Assembly: GCF_900142395.1 (NCBI RefSeq)
Contig: NZ_FRAS01000001.1
Location: 609,775-673,774, forward strand
Length of the DNA: 64,000 nucleotides
Origin: Hymenobacter psychrotolerans DSM 18569
GTDB taxonomy: Bacteria > Bacteroidota > Bacteroidia > Cytophagales > Hymenobacteraceae
Direction: 5' to 3'
Shown here: positions 25,154 to 34,700 of the stretch, piece after piece
Layout: every line of letters begins with the position of its first letter
Numbering within the stretch: position 1 is the stretch's first letter
Position numbers and translations under genes: made by a program
The notes under the pieces: generated by a model
Databases searched by the model: none
What the model was told of the DNA's origin: nothing
Seen by the model: only the letters and a program-made list of their open reading frames with translations

Positions 25154-26881
25154 CTACCGCTCTACTGCCAGGGAACGGGTAGCAGTAGCTGGCCCTGCCA
25201 CAATGCGCAGCACGTACAGGCCCGCCGGCAGACCAGCTACGCTCAGTTCGTGGCGCATATCTGGCGCCAACAGCGCCACTTGCTCAGTGCGCACAACCCG
25301 GCCCAAACCATCCAGCAGAACGAGTGTAGCGCGCGCCAGGCCGGGCCAAGCAGGCAGCATGACGGAAACAGTGGTGCGAGCCGGATTGGGGAAAACAGCA
25401 ATAGCACCGCTGCTCAGTGCCGGGGTGCCGGAGGATAGTACTACATCGGTGAGAGAGGCCAGAAAAAAACCGGTGGAAGTGCCCGGCCGGGTGAGGGAAA
25501 GGAGCCCGAAGCTGATGGCTGGACTATCAAAACTGCCGGCTACATACAAACGTGCACCCTGCAGAACTACTGCAGTGCCAGCGTCGCGGGAGGGGCCACC
25601 GGCTTGCTGTGCCCAGTCAAATGGGGCGGCACTGCCCGCATCGGTGAGCTTGGCCAGAAACACATCGGCCTGGCCGGTTGTAGACAAGGTGGTGCTGCTG
25701 AAGAGGGCAGCAGGGCTGTCGAAGTAGCCGGTTACATACACGTTGGGGCCGTGTACGGCCAGCGCATTGCCTACCTCCGCGCCACTGCCTCCGGCCTGCT
25801 GGCCCCAGGCAAAAGAGCCGGCGTTGCCCGCATCAGTCAGCCGGGCCACGAATAGGTCCAGGCTGCCGGCATTTGTGAGGCTACTGTTGCCTATGGCGAG
25901 AGTCGGACTACCAAACTGGCCCGTCAGATACACATTCGTGCCCTCAACCGCCACGGCATTTACCGCCTCGAAGCCTGTGCCACCAGCATACTGAGCCCAG
26001 GTAAAACCGGCAGTGCTGCCGCCGTCGGTGAGCTTTGCTACAAACAAGTCGGAGTTGCCGGCATTGGGTAGCAGCGTACTGCCAAAGCGGGTAGTGGTGC
26101 CGGAGTACTGGCCAGCTATATAGACGCTGGTTCCACTGGCTGCCACGGCTTTTACCAGGTCGGCGCCGGTGCTGCCGCCGGCCTGCTGGGCCCAGGTAAA
26201 GCTGGCAGTAGCACCCGCATCAGTAAGCTTGGTGACGAAGATGTTGGAGCCGGAACTGCTGGCGTTGCTCAGGCTGATGGAGCCCAATGTGGTGGTGGCG
26301 CCCCGGAAAGTACCGGCAGCATATACGCCGGAGCCTGAAACTGCTAATCCCGCCAGCTCCTCGCTGCCTTGCCCACCGGCCCGGTACGCCCAGCCAAAAC
26401 TGCTGCTGGTTCCGGCGTCAGTCAGCTTGGCAACAAACAGGTCGGAGTTGCCAAAGGTGTCGGCGTTGTTCAGGAAGGTGGTACCGATGCTGGCGTTGCG
26501 GCCGGTGAAAATGCCCCCTATATAGATGGCAGTACCACTGACGACCACGGACTGCACGTACTCGCCGCCGGCGGTGCCACTTATCTGCTGGGCCCACACA
26601 AAACGGCCGGCACTATTGCTCCATTTGGCCACGAACCCATCATTGGCAGTACCGGTACTGGTGAGCGTGGTGGTGCCGAACGTGGCGGTATTGGCGAAAT
26701 CACCCACTACAAGTACCTCGTCGTTAGCGTTGGCCGCCGCTGCTCTCACCGAAATGCTGGTGCCGGCCGTGCCCACGGCCGTTTGCCAGGCCGGTGCCTG
26801 CGCCTGTGCAGCTGGCATAGCCACAACCTGTAGAACCAGCCCCAGCACTAGGCGGCAGGTAAGCGAAAAAGCGTGTTTCAT
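25154..26881 (-). CDS. T9SS-sorted protein with repeated propeller-like units
   Basis: 575 residues. The Sec signal (1-27) is followed by about eight repeats of roughly 55 residues with the core DLFVAKLTDAGS, FxWAQQAGG, GTxVYVxGxF and FGxTxLxNAG, as in SBBP-type repeats that build beta-propellers. Residues about 495-575 (SGAIAVFPNPARTTVSVMLP to LPAGLYVLRIVAGPA) form a type A T9SS sorting domain, so the protein is exported across the outer membrane and probably fixed to the surface or released. Binding target unknown. The ATG at 26881 gives a clean signal peptide. Confidence 0.88.
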   Translation of the reverse strand: MKHAFSLTCRLVLGLVLQVVAMPAAQAQAPAWQTAVGTAGTSISVRAAAANANDEVLVVGDFANTATFGTTTLTSTGTANDGFVAKWSNSAGRFVWAQQISGTAGGEYVQSVVVSGTAIYIGGIFTGRNASIGTTFLNNADTFGNSDLFVAKLTDAGTSSSFGWAYRAGGQGSEELAGLAVSGSGVYAAGTFRGATTTLGSISLSNASSSGSNIFVTKLTDAGATASFTWAQQAGGSTGADLVKAVAASGTSVYIAGQYSGTTTRFGSTLLPNAGNSDLFVAKLTDGGSTAGFTWAQYAGGTGFEAVNAVAVEGTNVYLTGQFGSPTLAIGNSSLTNAGSLDLFVARLTDAGNAGSFAWGQQAGGSGAEVGNALAVHGPNVYVTGYFDSPAALFSSTTLSTTGQADVFLAKLTDAGSAAPFDWAQQAGGPSRDAGTAVVLQGARLYVAGSFDSPAISFGLLSLTRPGTSTGFFLASLTDVVLSSGTPALSSGAIAVFPNPARTTVSVMLPAWPGLARATLVLLDGLGRVVRTEQVALLAPDMRHELSVAGLPAGLYVLRIVAGPATATRSLAVER

Positions 26882-26972
26882 GGCCGTGAGGGAAAAAGTG
26901 TTGTAATGCTAGAAAATTATATATAAAGATACTTGCGGGGGCGCTTTTCTGCTACAGGCACGGCTAGTGCTG

Positions 26973-27806
26973 TCAGGGCTTGTTGGTGGGCTCCGGCTTT
27001 GGGGTGGAAGAGGGGATGCCCAGGCGCCGCTCCAGCTCGGAGGCCACAAAGTTGGCGTCGTATTTCAGCTCCGGCGTGTCGGCGAGGCGGGCGGCGGTGC
27101 GGGCTTCTTCGAGGGCTGGCCGGAGCTTTTTCAGCTCGGTATAGCTGTAGGCGAGGTGGAAATGAGCCGGCGCATAGTCGGGGCGGAGCTTGATGGAGCG
27201 CTGAAACAGCGGCAGGCTTTCCGTAAACCGGGTCTGGCTCATGCGGGCGTAGCCCAGCTTGTAGTAGGAGCTGTAGTCGCCCTGCCCGTGCTGGTGCGCG
27301 ATGGTGTAGTGGCGGGCCATGAGGGCGTAGAGTGTCGCTGGCGACTTATCGGCTTCGGCGCACTGGCACTGCTCCACCTGAAAGTAGTAGTCGGCCAGGG
27401 CGCGGTTGAGCTTATAGTTGCCCGGTTGCTGCTTCAGCAGATTCTTGAGCACCAGCTCCACCGCAAACGGGTAGCGGATGGCGGCCCGCGTGTACTTCGC
27501 CCGCAGCGAGTCGAGCCGTTCCAGCGGTTTCAGATCCACAAAGCCGAAGCCTTCCAGCTCCCGGCTGCGCAGGTGGTAGTTGAGGGCCAGCTCGGTTTGC
27601 TTGAGGGCCACGGCCGGGCGGCGATGTTTGGGGTCGAAGCCGTTGAGCAGCTTCCACGCCGACTCATACTGGCGGTCCTGCATCAGCTCGGTGGCTTTGC
27701 GCAGTACTTCGGCCTCGGTAGCGGTGGCCGCGGCGGTTTTGGAGGTCTGGGCCTGGCCTGGAACCGCGGCCAGCAGCAATAAAAAAAGCAAGTAACGGTG
27801 CAGCAT
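26973..27806 (-). CDS. Exported TPR-repeat protein
   Basis: 277 residues. The signal peptide MLHRYLLFLLLLAAVPGQAQ is followed by helical tetratricopeptide-like repeats (for example ATELMQDRQYESAWKLLNGF and KLGYARMSQTRFTESLPLFQ). The C-terminus is Pro/Lys-rich. TPR domains mediate protein-protein contacts; the partner is unknown. It is divergent from the acyltransferase gene. The ATG at 27806 places the signal peptide at the N-terminus; 21 further codons upstream are unlike a signal. Confidence 0.78.
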   Translation of the reverse strand: MLHRYLLFLLLLAAVPGQAQTSKTAAATATEAEVLRKATELMQDRQYESAWKLLNGFDPKHRRPAVALKQTELALNYHLRSRELEGFGFVDLKPLERLDSLRAKYTRAAIRYPFAVELVLKNLLKQQPGNYKLNRALADYYFQVEQCQCAEADKSPATLYALMARHYTIAHQHGQGDYSSYYKLGYARMSQTRFTESLPLFQRSIKLRPDYAPAHFHLAYSYTELKKLRPALEEARTAARLADTPELKYDANFVASELERRLGIPSSTPKPEPTNKP

Positions 27807-27922
27807 ATCGGGAGTATACGCCTGAGCGGGGCGGGGCAGTTGGCCGATACGCGACAATAAATGTTGCAAGCGCGGCCTGTTCGCGGTTGGCCGTCTACTA
27901 AGTTCCTCCGTACTTGCTGCCT

Positions 27923-29299
27923 ATGCTCTTCTATACCGTCATGAAGCCGCTCGTGCAGGTGGCGCTGCGCGTGTTCTTCCGCCGCCTCGAAATCCGCCAC
28001 CGTGACCGGCTCCAGACGCCGGGGCCGCTGCTGATGGTGAGCAACCACCCCAACACGCTCATGGACCCGCTCGTGGTAGCGGCTAACCGCCGCCAGCCCA
28101 TTGCGTTTCTGGCCAAAAGCACATTTTTCAAGAACCCGGTATCGAGGGCAGTGCTGACCTCCGGCAATTCCATTCCCATCTACCGCCGTCAGGACGTGGA
28201 AACCGGCGCCGAAGCCGTGACGCCCGAGCAGCTGGCCGCCCAGAACGAGGCCACGTTCGGCAAGTGCTACGATTACCTGGGCCGCGGCGGTACGGTGATG
28301 ATTTTTCCGGAAGGCACCAGCGTGAGCGAGCGGCGCCTGCGGCCTCTGAAAACCGGGGCGGCGCGCATTGCGCTGGGCGCCGAAGCCCGGCACGATTTCA
28401 AGCTGGGGCTGCGGATACTGCCGGTGGGTATCAACTACTTCGACCCGCAGCGGTTCCGTTCCGACGTGCTGGTAAACGTGGCTCCGCCCATTCGGGTGGC
28501 CGACTATGCCGAGGCGTATTACCAGGACCCCGCCGCCGCCGCCGACCAGCTCACCGAAGACATCCGGCGGCATCTGGAGCAGCGTCTGGTTATCACGCGC
28601 GACGCGGCCGAGGACGAGCTGGTGCAGCAGCTGGAGCGCACCTTTACCGGCCACCTCATCGAAGACGACCCGCGCACGCTCTACGACAATTTCCAGCTGA
28701 GCCGCACCCTGCTGCAGGCCGTGGCTTACTTCGAGAAAAACGACCCCAACCACCTGGGCGAGGTGCGCGAAAAGCTGGCGGTGTATCTGCAGCAGCTCCG
28801 GCAGTTCGGCCTCACCGATGAGGCCCTGGAGCGCACCGGCTCACCCGATACGCGCACGGCCCGCGCCATCCAGGCCGGCCTGAAGCTGACGCTGGGGCTG
28901 CCGGCATATCTGTATGGGGCGCTCAACAACTATCTGCCCTACAAGCTGCCGTCGATGGTGGCCAAGCGCGCTACCAAAGAGGTGGAGTTTGTGGCGCCCA
29001 TCATGCTGGTAGTCGGGATGCTGACGTTCAGCTTCGGCTACGCGGCCCAGATTGCGCTGGTGCACCGCTACCTGACCCACGACTGGCGCTGGACGCTGCT
29101 GTATGGGCTCAGCCTGCCGGTGTCGGGGTTTTATGCGCTGTATTACGCCAACAAGCTGGCCGGGCGGCTGCGGCGGCTGCGGGCGTTGCGCCTGTTTCGG
29201 CAGCAGCGCCCCGTGGTAGAGGACCTGCTCCGGCAGCGCGCCACTATCCTGCGTCTTCTGAATGAAGCGCGCCAGGCTTACCTGCGGCACGCCCGCTAG
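27923..29299 (+). CDS. Lysophospholipid acyltransferase family protein (PlsC-like)
   Basis: 458 residues. The acyltransferase domain lies at about 30-230 with motif I NHPNTLMD (His42, Asp48) and motif III FPEGTS (128-133). In motif I, five residues separate His and Asp instead of four, a variant I recall from glycerol-phosphate acyltransferases with NHPN motifs. The C-terminal half has a helical domain and two hydrophobic helices (about 356-380 and 392-415) for membrane attachment. It should acylate glycerophosphate or a lysophospholipid; the exact acceptor is uncertain. The ATG at 27923 was preferred to a TTG three codons upstream. Confidence 0.87.
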   Translation: MLFYTVMKPLVQVALRVFFRRLEIRHRDRLQTPGPLLMVSNHPNTLMDPLVVAANRRQPIAFLAKSTFFKNPVSRAVLTSGNSIPIYRRQDVETGAEAVTPEQLAAQNEATFGKCYDYLGRGGTVMIFPEGTSVSERRLRPLKTGAARIALGAEARHDFKLGLRILPVGINYFDPQRFRSDVLVNVAPPIRVADYAEAYYQDPAAAADQLTEDIRRHLEQRLVITRDAAEDELVQQLERTFTGHLIEDDPRTLYDNFQLSRTLLQAVAYFEKNDPNHLGEVREKLAVYLQQLRQFGLTDEALERTGSPDTRTARAIQAGLKLTLGLPAYLYGALNNYLPYKLPSMVAKRATKEVEFVAPIMLVVGMLTFSFGYAAQIALVHRYLTHDWRWTLLYGLSLPVSGFYALYYANKLAGRLRRLRALRLFRQQRPVVEDLLRQRATILRLLNEARQAYLRHAR

Positions 29300-29313
29300 G
29301 CCGGTTGCCGGTG

Positions 29314-29925
29314 CTACCAGGCTACCTTAGAGCCGAAGCCCAGGGTCAGGATTTCGCTCCAAGAAAGGGCCTTTTTGTTGGTAGCCCGGCTCCAGAAGTA
29401 CAGGTCGTTGGTGCCCAGCTCGGCATAGGCCGCTACCCGCGGCGCCCCGGCCCGCACACCCGAATACGATACCCGCGGCGCGAAATACGCGCCCGTCCGG
29501 ACTTTCGAGGAAAACCAGTAGTAGTCGCCGGGGTATTTGCCCGGTTCCTTGCTGTCTAGCATGGTGTTGCCGTGGGTGTAGCTGATGTAGCCGCCCACGG
29601 CCGGGCTCACGTTCCAGTGCCGGCCCAGGCCCGCATTGATGGGCAGATACGTGGTTTTGAACGTGAAAACAGCCAATGGCTGGCTGCTGAAGCGGCGCGG
29701 CACATAGCCCAGCAGTACTTCGGGCTCCATGTGCTGCCCGGCCAGCCGCACGCCCCCGCCCAGCGCCACCATGCCCGCTCCACCGCCAATCTGCAGGGTC
29801 AGGAAGAACGGCACAGTGCGGCGGTGCGGCTCCTGCACTGGGGTAGCATCCTGCGCCGCTGCGCCGCCAGCGCGCAGTAGCAGCAAGCCCAGCAGAATGG
29901 AGGTGCGAACGGAAAGCTGCCTCAT
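29314..29925 (-). CDS. Outer-membrane barrel-like protein, tandem paralogue 1
   Basis: 203 residues. A signal peptide (1-25, AGGAAAQ) is followed by amphipathic strands. Landmarks shared with the next gene are GGAGMVALGGG, EPEVLLGYVPRRF, YISYTHGNTM, DYYWFSSKVRTGAYF, AYAELGTNDLYFWS and the ending SEILTLGFGSKVAW. The terminal aromatic strand suits a small beta-barrel. No named family recognised. The gene is last in a three-gene minus-strand set after a lipoprotein phosphoesterase. Confidence 0.72.
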   Translation of the reverse strand: MRQLSVRTSILLGLLLLRAGGAAAQDATPVQEPHRRTVPFFLTLQIGGGAGMVALGGGVRLAGQHMEPEVLLGYVPRRFSSQPLAVFTFKTTYLPINAGLGRHWNVSPAVGGYISYTHGNTMLDSKEPGKYPGDYYWFSSKVRTGAYFAPRVSYSGVRAGAPRVAAYAELGTNDLYFWSRATNKKALSWSEILTLGFGSKVAW

Positions 29926-29967
29926 GGCCCTCTGGAAATACTGTTTCTGTAGCGGGCCGGGGAGTGG

Positions 29968-30588
29968 CTAAAACTCTGCTTTGATGCCCAGGCCCAGGGT
30001 CAGGATGTCTAACGGGCTCAACGACCGATAGTTGCCGTTCGGGACGTAGCTCGTCAAATACAAATCGTTGGTGCCCAGCTCGTAGTAGCCGGAGAGGCGG
30101 CGGGAGCGGCCCGAGGCCCGCTCGGTGCGCAAATAGCTGACCCGGCCGCCCAGCAGTATCGCACCCACCCGCGTATCGGTCGAGAACCAGTAGTAGCCTT
30201 TCGTGTATTGGCCCCGCACCTCATCGTTGATGGTGTTGTGGGTGTAGCTCACGTACGCGCCTACCGTGAGGGGCCGCACCTCCAGGCGGGGGCTAAGCGC
30301 CAGCTTGAAAGGGGTGTAGAGAAACTTGGCCGTGGCAATAGTGAGGGTGGAGCCCGCATATTTTTTCGGCACGTAGCCCAGCAGAACTTCTGCCTCGGCC
30401 CGGTCGCGCCAGAAGCTGTAGCCAGCCCCGGCGGCCACCATGCCAAGGCCGCCGGCCGTCTGCACCACCACGTGGCGCGGCCGGAACCAGGGCAGCGAAT
30501 CAGCAGGAGCCACCGGCTTCTGCTGCGCCAGAGTGGGCAGTACACTGGCAGCGCCTAGCCCCGCCAGCAAAAACAAAAGCCTGCGCAT
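29968..30588 (-). CDS. Outer-membrane barrel-like protein, tandem paralogue 2
   Basis: 206 residues. Signal peptide (1-22), then the same landmark order as its neighbour: GGLGMVAAGAG, EAEVLLGYVPKKY, AYVSYTHNTI, GYYWFSTDTRVGAIL, YYELGTNDLYLTS and LDILTLGLGIKAEF. Spacing is conserved while sequence has diverged, so this is an old tandem duplication. Its ATG overlaps the stop of the upstream phosphoesterase as TAATG, which implies translational coupling. Function unknown. Confidence 0.74.
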   Translation of the reverse strand: MRRLLFLLAGLGAASVLPTLAQQKPVAPADSLPWFRPRHVVVQTAGGLGMVAAGAGYSFWRDRAEAEVLLGYVPKKYAGSTLTIATAKFLYTPFKLALSPRLEVRPLTVGAYVSYTHNTINDEVRGQYTKGYYWFSTDTRVGAILLGGRVSYLRTERASGRSRRLSGYYELGTNDLYLTSYVPNGNYRSLSPLDILTLGLGIKAEF

Positions 30589-31430
30589 TAGAACCTGACT
30601 TTTTTCAGCCGAAACTGCGGCTCATCATCAGCATCATTCCACAGTGTCAGAATCACATACTGATTCTCCTCGAAGGCGTAGGAATTGATGTACGTTACGC
30701 CATCCTCAAAAGGCTCCCCAATGCTGAAGTCGTGGCGGTGGCCGTTCAACTCAAACACCAGCTTCGGCGCCTCGGCCAGACTCCGGGTGTAGTCTTCCTT
30801 CAGCGTCTGATCAAAGTCCAGGTCCTGCGGCGGCACGTGCGACATCACTATCTGCCGCTTGGCGCCCTGCAGGTCGCTGAGTTGCTGCTTCACCCAGGGC
30901 ATGTCCGGCACGCGGCCATTAAAATTGTACTCGCGGCTGTTGGTGTCCACCATGATAAACTTGGTGTCGCCGTAAACGAAAGAGTAGTTCAGCGGCCCAA
31001 AAATGTGCTGGTACGCGGCGCGGCCGTTGCCCACATGGTCGTGGTTGCCGATAACGGTGAGGTACGGAATAGTCAGCTTGCGCAGGCGGTTGTCTACCCA
31101 GCGCATCTCGCGGGCCAGCCCGAAATCGGAAATGTCGCCCGCTATTACCATCAGCGAAATGCCTTGTTGCCGGTTTACGCTTTCTACCAGCGCCTCAGCC
31201 TGCTCATAAAAGCGCTGAGAGTCGCCGGTGAAGATAAAGCGCAGGGTGTCGCCGGCCGGGAGCGGATTCTCGGCCAGGCGGTCCAGGTTTTTCTGGGTAA
31301 GATTCGTCTGGCTGGCAGGGCCGCGAAAATCATTAGGACTAAATTCGAGCAGCTCGCAGCTGCTGAACAGGGCAGTGGCTGCAACCGCCAGCCCAAAGCG
31401 CCAGGGTTGAAGCAGAGTAGAGAAGGACAT
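30588..31430 (-). CDS. Lipoprotein metallophosphoesterase
   Basis: 280 residues. The signal ends in FSSC (Cys25), a lipobox. Metal-binding motifs are in calcineurin-like order: TGDSQ (68-72), AGDISD (97-102), GNHDH (128-132), MSHVPP (196-201) and GHRHD (230-234). The first block reads GDSQ rather than the usual D-x-H, so the first metal ligand set is not canonical. It should hydrolyse phosphomono- or diesters on the periplasmic or outer-membrane side. Its stop overlaps the start of a barrel-like gene, suggesting a shared envelope role. ATG at 31430 was chosen to give the signal. Confidence 0.85.
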   Translation of the reverse strand: MSFSTLLQPWRFGLAVAATALFSSCELLEFSPNDFRGPASQTNLTQKNLDRLAENPLPAGDTLRFIFTGDSQRFYEQAEALVESVNRQQGISLMVIAGDISDFGLAREMRWVDNRLRKLTIPYLTVIGNHDHVGNGRAAYQHIFGPLNYSFVYGDTKFIMVDTNSREYNFNGRVPDMPWVKQQLSDLQGAKRQIVMSHVPPQDLDFDQTLKEDYTRSLAEAPKLVFELNGHRHDFSIGEPFEDGVTYINSYAFEENQYVILTLWNDADDEPQFRLKKVRF

Positions 31431-31747
31431 AGAGCAAAACCACTTCGGTGGCGAAACGAGGCCAGCCAATGCGAATGGTCTCACGCCTATATACTCGCTA
31501 ACCAAGGCGGTTGTTTATTAAGAAACGTTGTCTGCGCCCTGCCAAGGGGCTTCGCCGGAGGAAACGTTTCCGGCAAAGGTTGTCTGCCGAAGAATTTGAG
31601 CCCGAAATGGAGCGCTGGCACTGGCCGGATTTTTTTTGCGTTTCCTGCACCTGGCTGCGCTGCCGACACCGGACCAGGCAATGCCGTTTCAACGAAAAAG
31701 CGCCCCCGGAGGAGGCGCTTTTTGCTTTGATGGAAACTAATGCGGCG
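31431..31747. other. Intergenic region without a recognised gene
   Basis: About 317 bases between the phosphoesterase start and the subtilase stop, both on the minus strand. It should contain the phosphoesterase promoter. Apart from the terminator hairpin at 31695-31723 I see no defined feature. Confidence 0.5.
31695..31723 (-). terminator. Rho-independent terminator of the subtilase gene
   Basis: A 10-bp stem AAAAAGCGCC / GGCGCTTTTT with a nine-base loop, 25 bases after the stop of the minus-strand gene. The A/T ends give a T-tract on the minus strand. Confidence 0.8.
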
Positions 31748-34700
31748 TTACTTCACCACTTTCAGCTGCTGGCTGCCGTCGGCGGTGAGCAGGCGCAGGG
31801 TGTAGACGCCGGCCGGCAGTGCGCCGGTAGCCAACTGGGGCTGCTGCGGCACGCCGGCACGCAGCGTCAGGGCCTGGCGGCTAACCTGGCGGCCCAGCGC
31901 ATCCAGCAGAACCAGTGTAGCTGCACCGCTGGTGGTGGGCGCCAGCTGTACCGTCAGCTGCTGGCCGAACGGCACCGGATAGGCACTCACCAGACCCAGG
32001 TTGGCGTTGCGGCTGGCGGCAGTTTTCTGCACAACGGCCGTGCGCAGGCGCACGTTGGTCAGGTACACATTGTTGCCGTAGTCGTTGATGTTGGCGAAGC
32101 GCACCAGAATCCGGGAGGGGCCGCCGGCTGCCAGCAGGCTGGAGAGGTCCACCGTTTCCTGGCGCCAGTCGGCCGGGCCGCTCGGGGCCCATTCAGAAGT
32201 CTGGAAACCCGTAACGGTGGCCAGGGCCGTGCCGCGCTTCAGGTAGCCCGTAGGCTGGAAGGTCAGGCCGCAGTCGGTGCTCACATCCACCCGGATACCA
32301 TCGAAGTAAGTGGCGCTGTACGCTGCGTAGGCCACCCAGAAGTTGAGCTGCAGGCTGTTGGCACCGGGCGCCCGGCTGCTCAGCTCCAGAGGCGGCGTGA
32401 TGAGGTAGTCCTCGGCGCCGCGCACGTTATCGGAGTAGTCGGCCACCATTGGCACGGGGCGCAGCAGCGTATCGGGACCCATGATGCTCTGGTCGCTGAG
32501 CTGCCAAGTGTAATTGGAGCTGGGGTTCTCAATCTGCCAGCCGGCGGGCGGGAAGGTGCCAGTGGTGAAGTTCTGGGCCAGCGGCAGCGCCCGCCCGTTC
32601 GACACCGTAATCAGGGCGCTTTGGGTGAGCGTGGTGGGGCCGTAGCTGTTGCTGGCCAGCAGCGTTACGCTATACGTGCCGGGCGTGCTGAACTGGATTT
32701 GCGGATTCTGCGACGCGGCCGTGGTGCCGCCCACAAACGTTACGCCCGCGCTGGGCGCAATGCTCCAGGCCCAGGTAGTCGGCTGCGACTGGCTTTGGTC
32801 GGTGAGGGTGATGGCCGTGCCGGGGCACACCAGCGTGCGGCTGGCCTGGAAGGCAACGAGCGGCGGGCCAGGGCAGTTGTTGAGCAGGGCAGGCTGGTTG
32901 AGGGCCCGGGTGCGGCGCCCGCGAAGCCCGTCTGAGGCCCGAATGGGCTGCACGCTGTACCACTGCTCGGCGCCGGCTCCTACGCCGGTCAGCACTACAG
33001 AAGTGCGCGTCACAGTCGTAATGGAGTCCATGTATTCGGCGCCCAGCTTGTACACTACGTAGGCCGAGGCCGTGGCGAGGGTATCCCATTGCAGCTTCAC
33101 GGTATTGGCGCACACGTAGCCCAGGCGCAGGTTGCCGGGCAGCGGCGAAATAGTGAGCGGGGCTACCGACTGGCTGCTGGCCGCGCCGCGGGTTACGCGC
33201 ACTTTCACGCGGCCCGAGGCCACACCGGCTGGCACGGTCCAGTCGAAATGCCGGGCCGTGGCGGCCACGCTGGCCGAAATCGGCAGCCAGGTAGCACCGT
33301 TGTCGGTGGTGTAGTCCAGCGCGAAGGTGCCGGTGCCAGTGGGGGCGTCCCAGCGCAATACTTCGTTTTCGCCGGGCACGAAGCCTTCCCCACCCAGCGG
33401 GTAAGTCAGCTCCACGCCATCCTCGATGTAGCTATACACCACGTAGTACGTCTGCGGGCCCTGGGGCACGGCCGCGCCGCGCACTGTCAGGGTGTAGGTG
33501 CCGGCCGTCGGTTCCTGCAGCGTCACCTGCTCCACGTTGTTGATGGAGTCGCGCGCCCGGATGGCATTGGCATTGAGCTGGGCCACGGTGGGCCGGTGGT
33601 CGAGCACCCAGGGCTGGTAGCTGCCGCCGCCGGGCGCGGCCAGCTCCATGTTCAGGTCGTTTACCAGGCTGGGGTTGGAGTTGATGGCGGCCTCATAGTC
33701 GTGCCAGTACACCATCACGCGCAGCTCTTTCTTGCCCGAAGGAATGGTAAGGGTGTGGGTTTTGGTTTGGCCCGTCGTCAGCGAGTCTTTCAGGTAGGTG
33801 CGCTGCTCCAGCACCCGCACGGCCCGCAGCGCATTCACGCGGCCGTAGCCGAAGCGGAAGTCGGGGCCGGGGTTGCCGAGGTCTTCGGCGGTGTTCATCA
33901 GAGCGGCTTTGAGCAGGGCTGTGGGGGCTTCCTGCTGGCTGTTGAGCGAGCGGTAAGCCTGCACCAGCTGGGCCGTGACGCCGGCCACGCCGGGCGCCGC
34001 CATGCTGGTTCCGGTGAAAACGGCGTAGGTGTTGGGGTCGACGGTCGACGTGACGCTGGAGCCCACGGCGCACACATCGGGCTTGATGCGGCCGTCCTTG
34101 GCCGGGCCGCGGCTGCTGGAGCTGGCCAGCGCATCAGTGTAGAGCACGTTGCCCACGGTCACCACGTTTTTGCCCATTTTGTGGCCGCCCGTGATGTTGC
34201 CCCAGCCCGCGCCGGCACCGTAGTTGAAGTTGCTGGTGCCCGAGTTGCCCGACGAAAACACGTGGAGCAGATAGGGCCGCTGACGCGTATGCTGGTCTAC
34301 GGTACGTGTGAAGCTGGTATAGCCCGCGTTGTTGCCGTCGCCGTAGCTGGAGTTGGTGACGCGCATGCGCCGGGGCCCGGCATATGCGGCAGGCGTGTTG
34401 TTGAGGTTGCCGGGGTACGAGTAGTACAGGTTGAACGCGGCCGTAGCGTTGCCGCGCACCCGCGGGTCCATGTTGCCGGCACCCATGATGATACCCGCTA
34501 CATGGTCGCCGTGGTTGCCGCTGCTGGGGCCGGCGGCACTCTGGTCGAAGCGGCCCTGGTAGTCGATGTGCGGCCCGATGCGGCCGTCGTCGCCGTGGCC
34601 TACGGTCACGCCGCGCCCGTCGTAGTGGCGGCCCGCGCCGTAGTCGGTACTGATAGCGTTGGCGCGGTGGTCGGTGCGGCCCCGGAAGTTTTCCGGCTCC

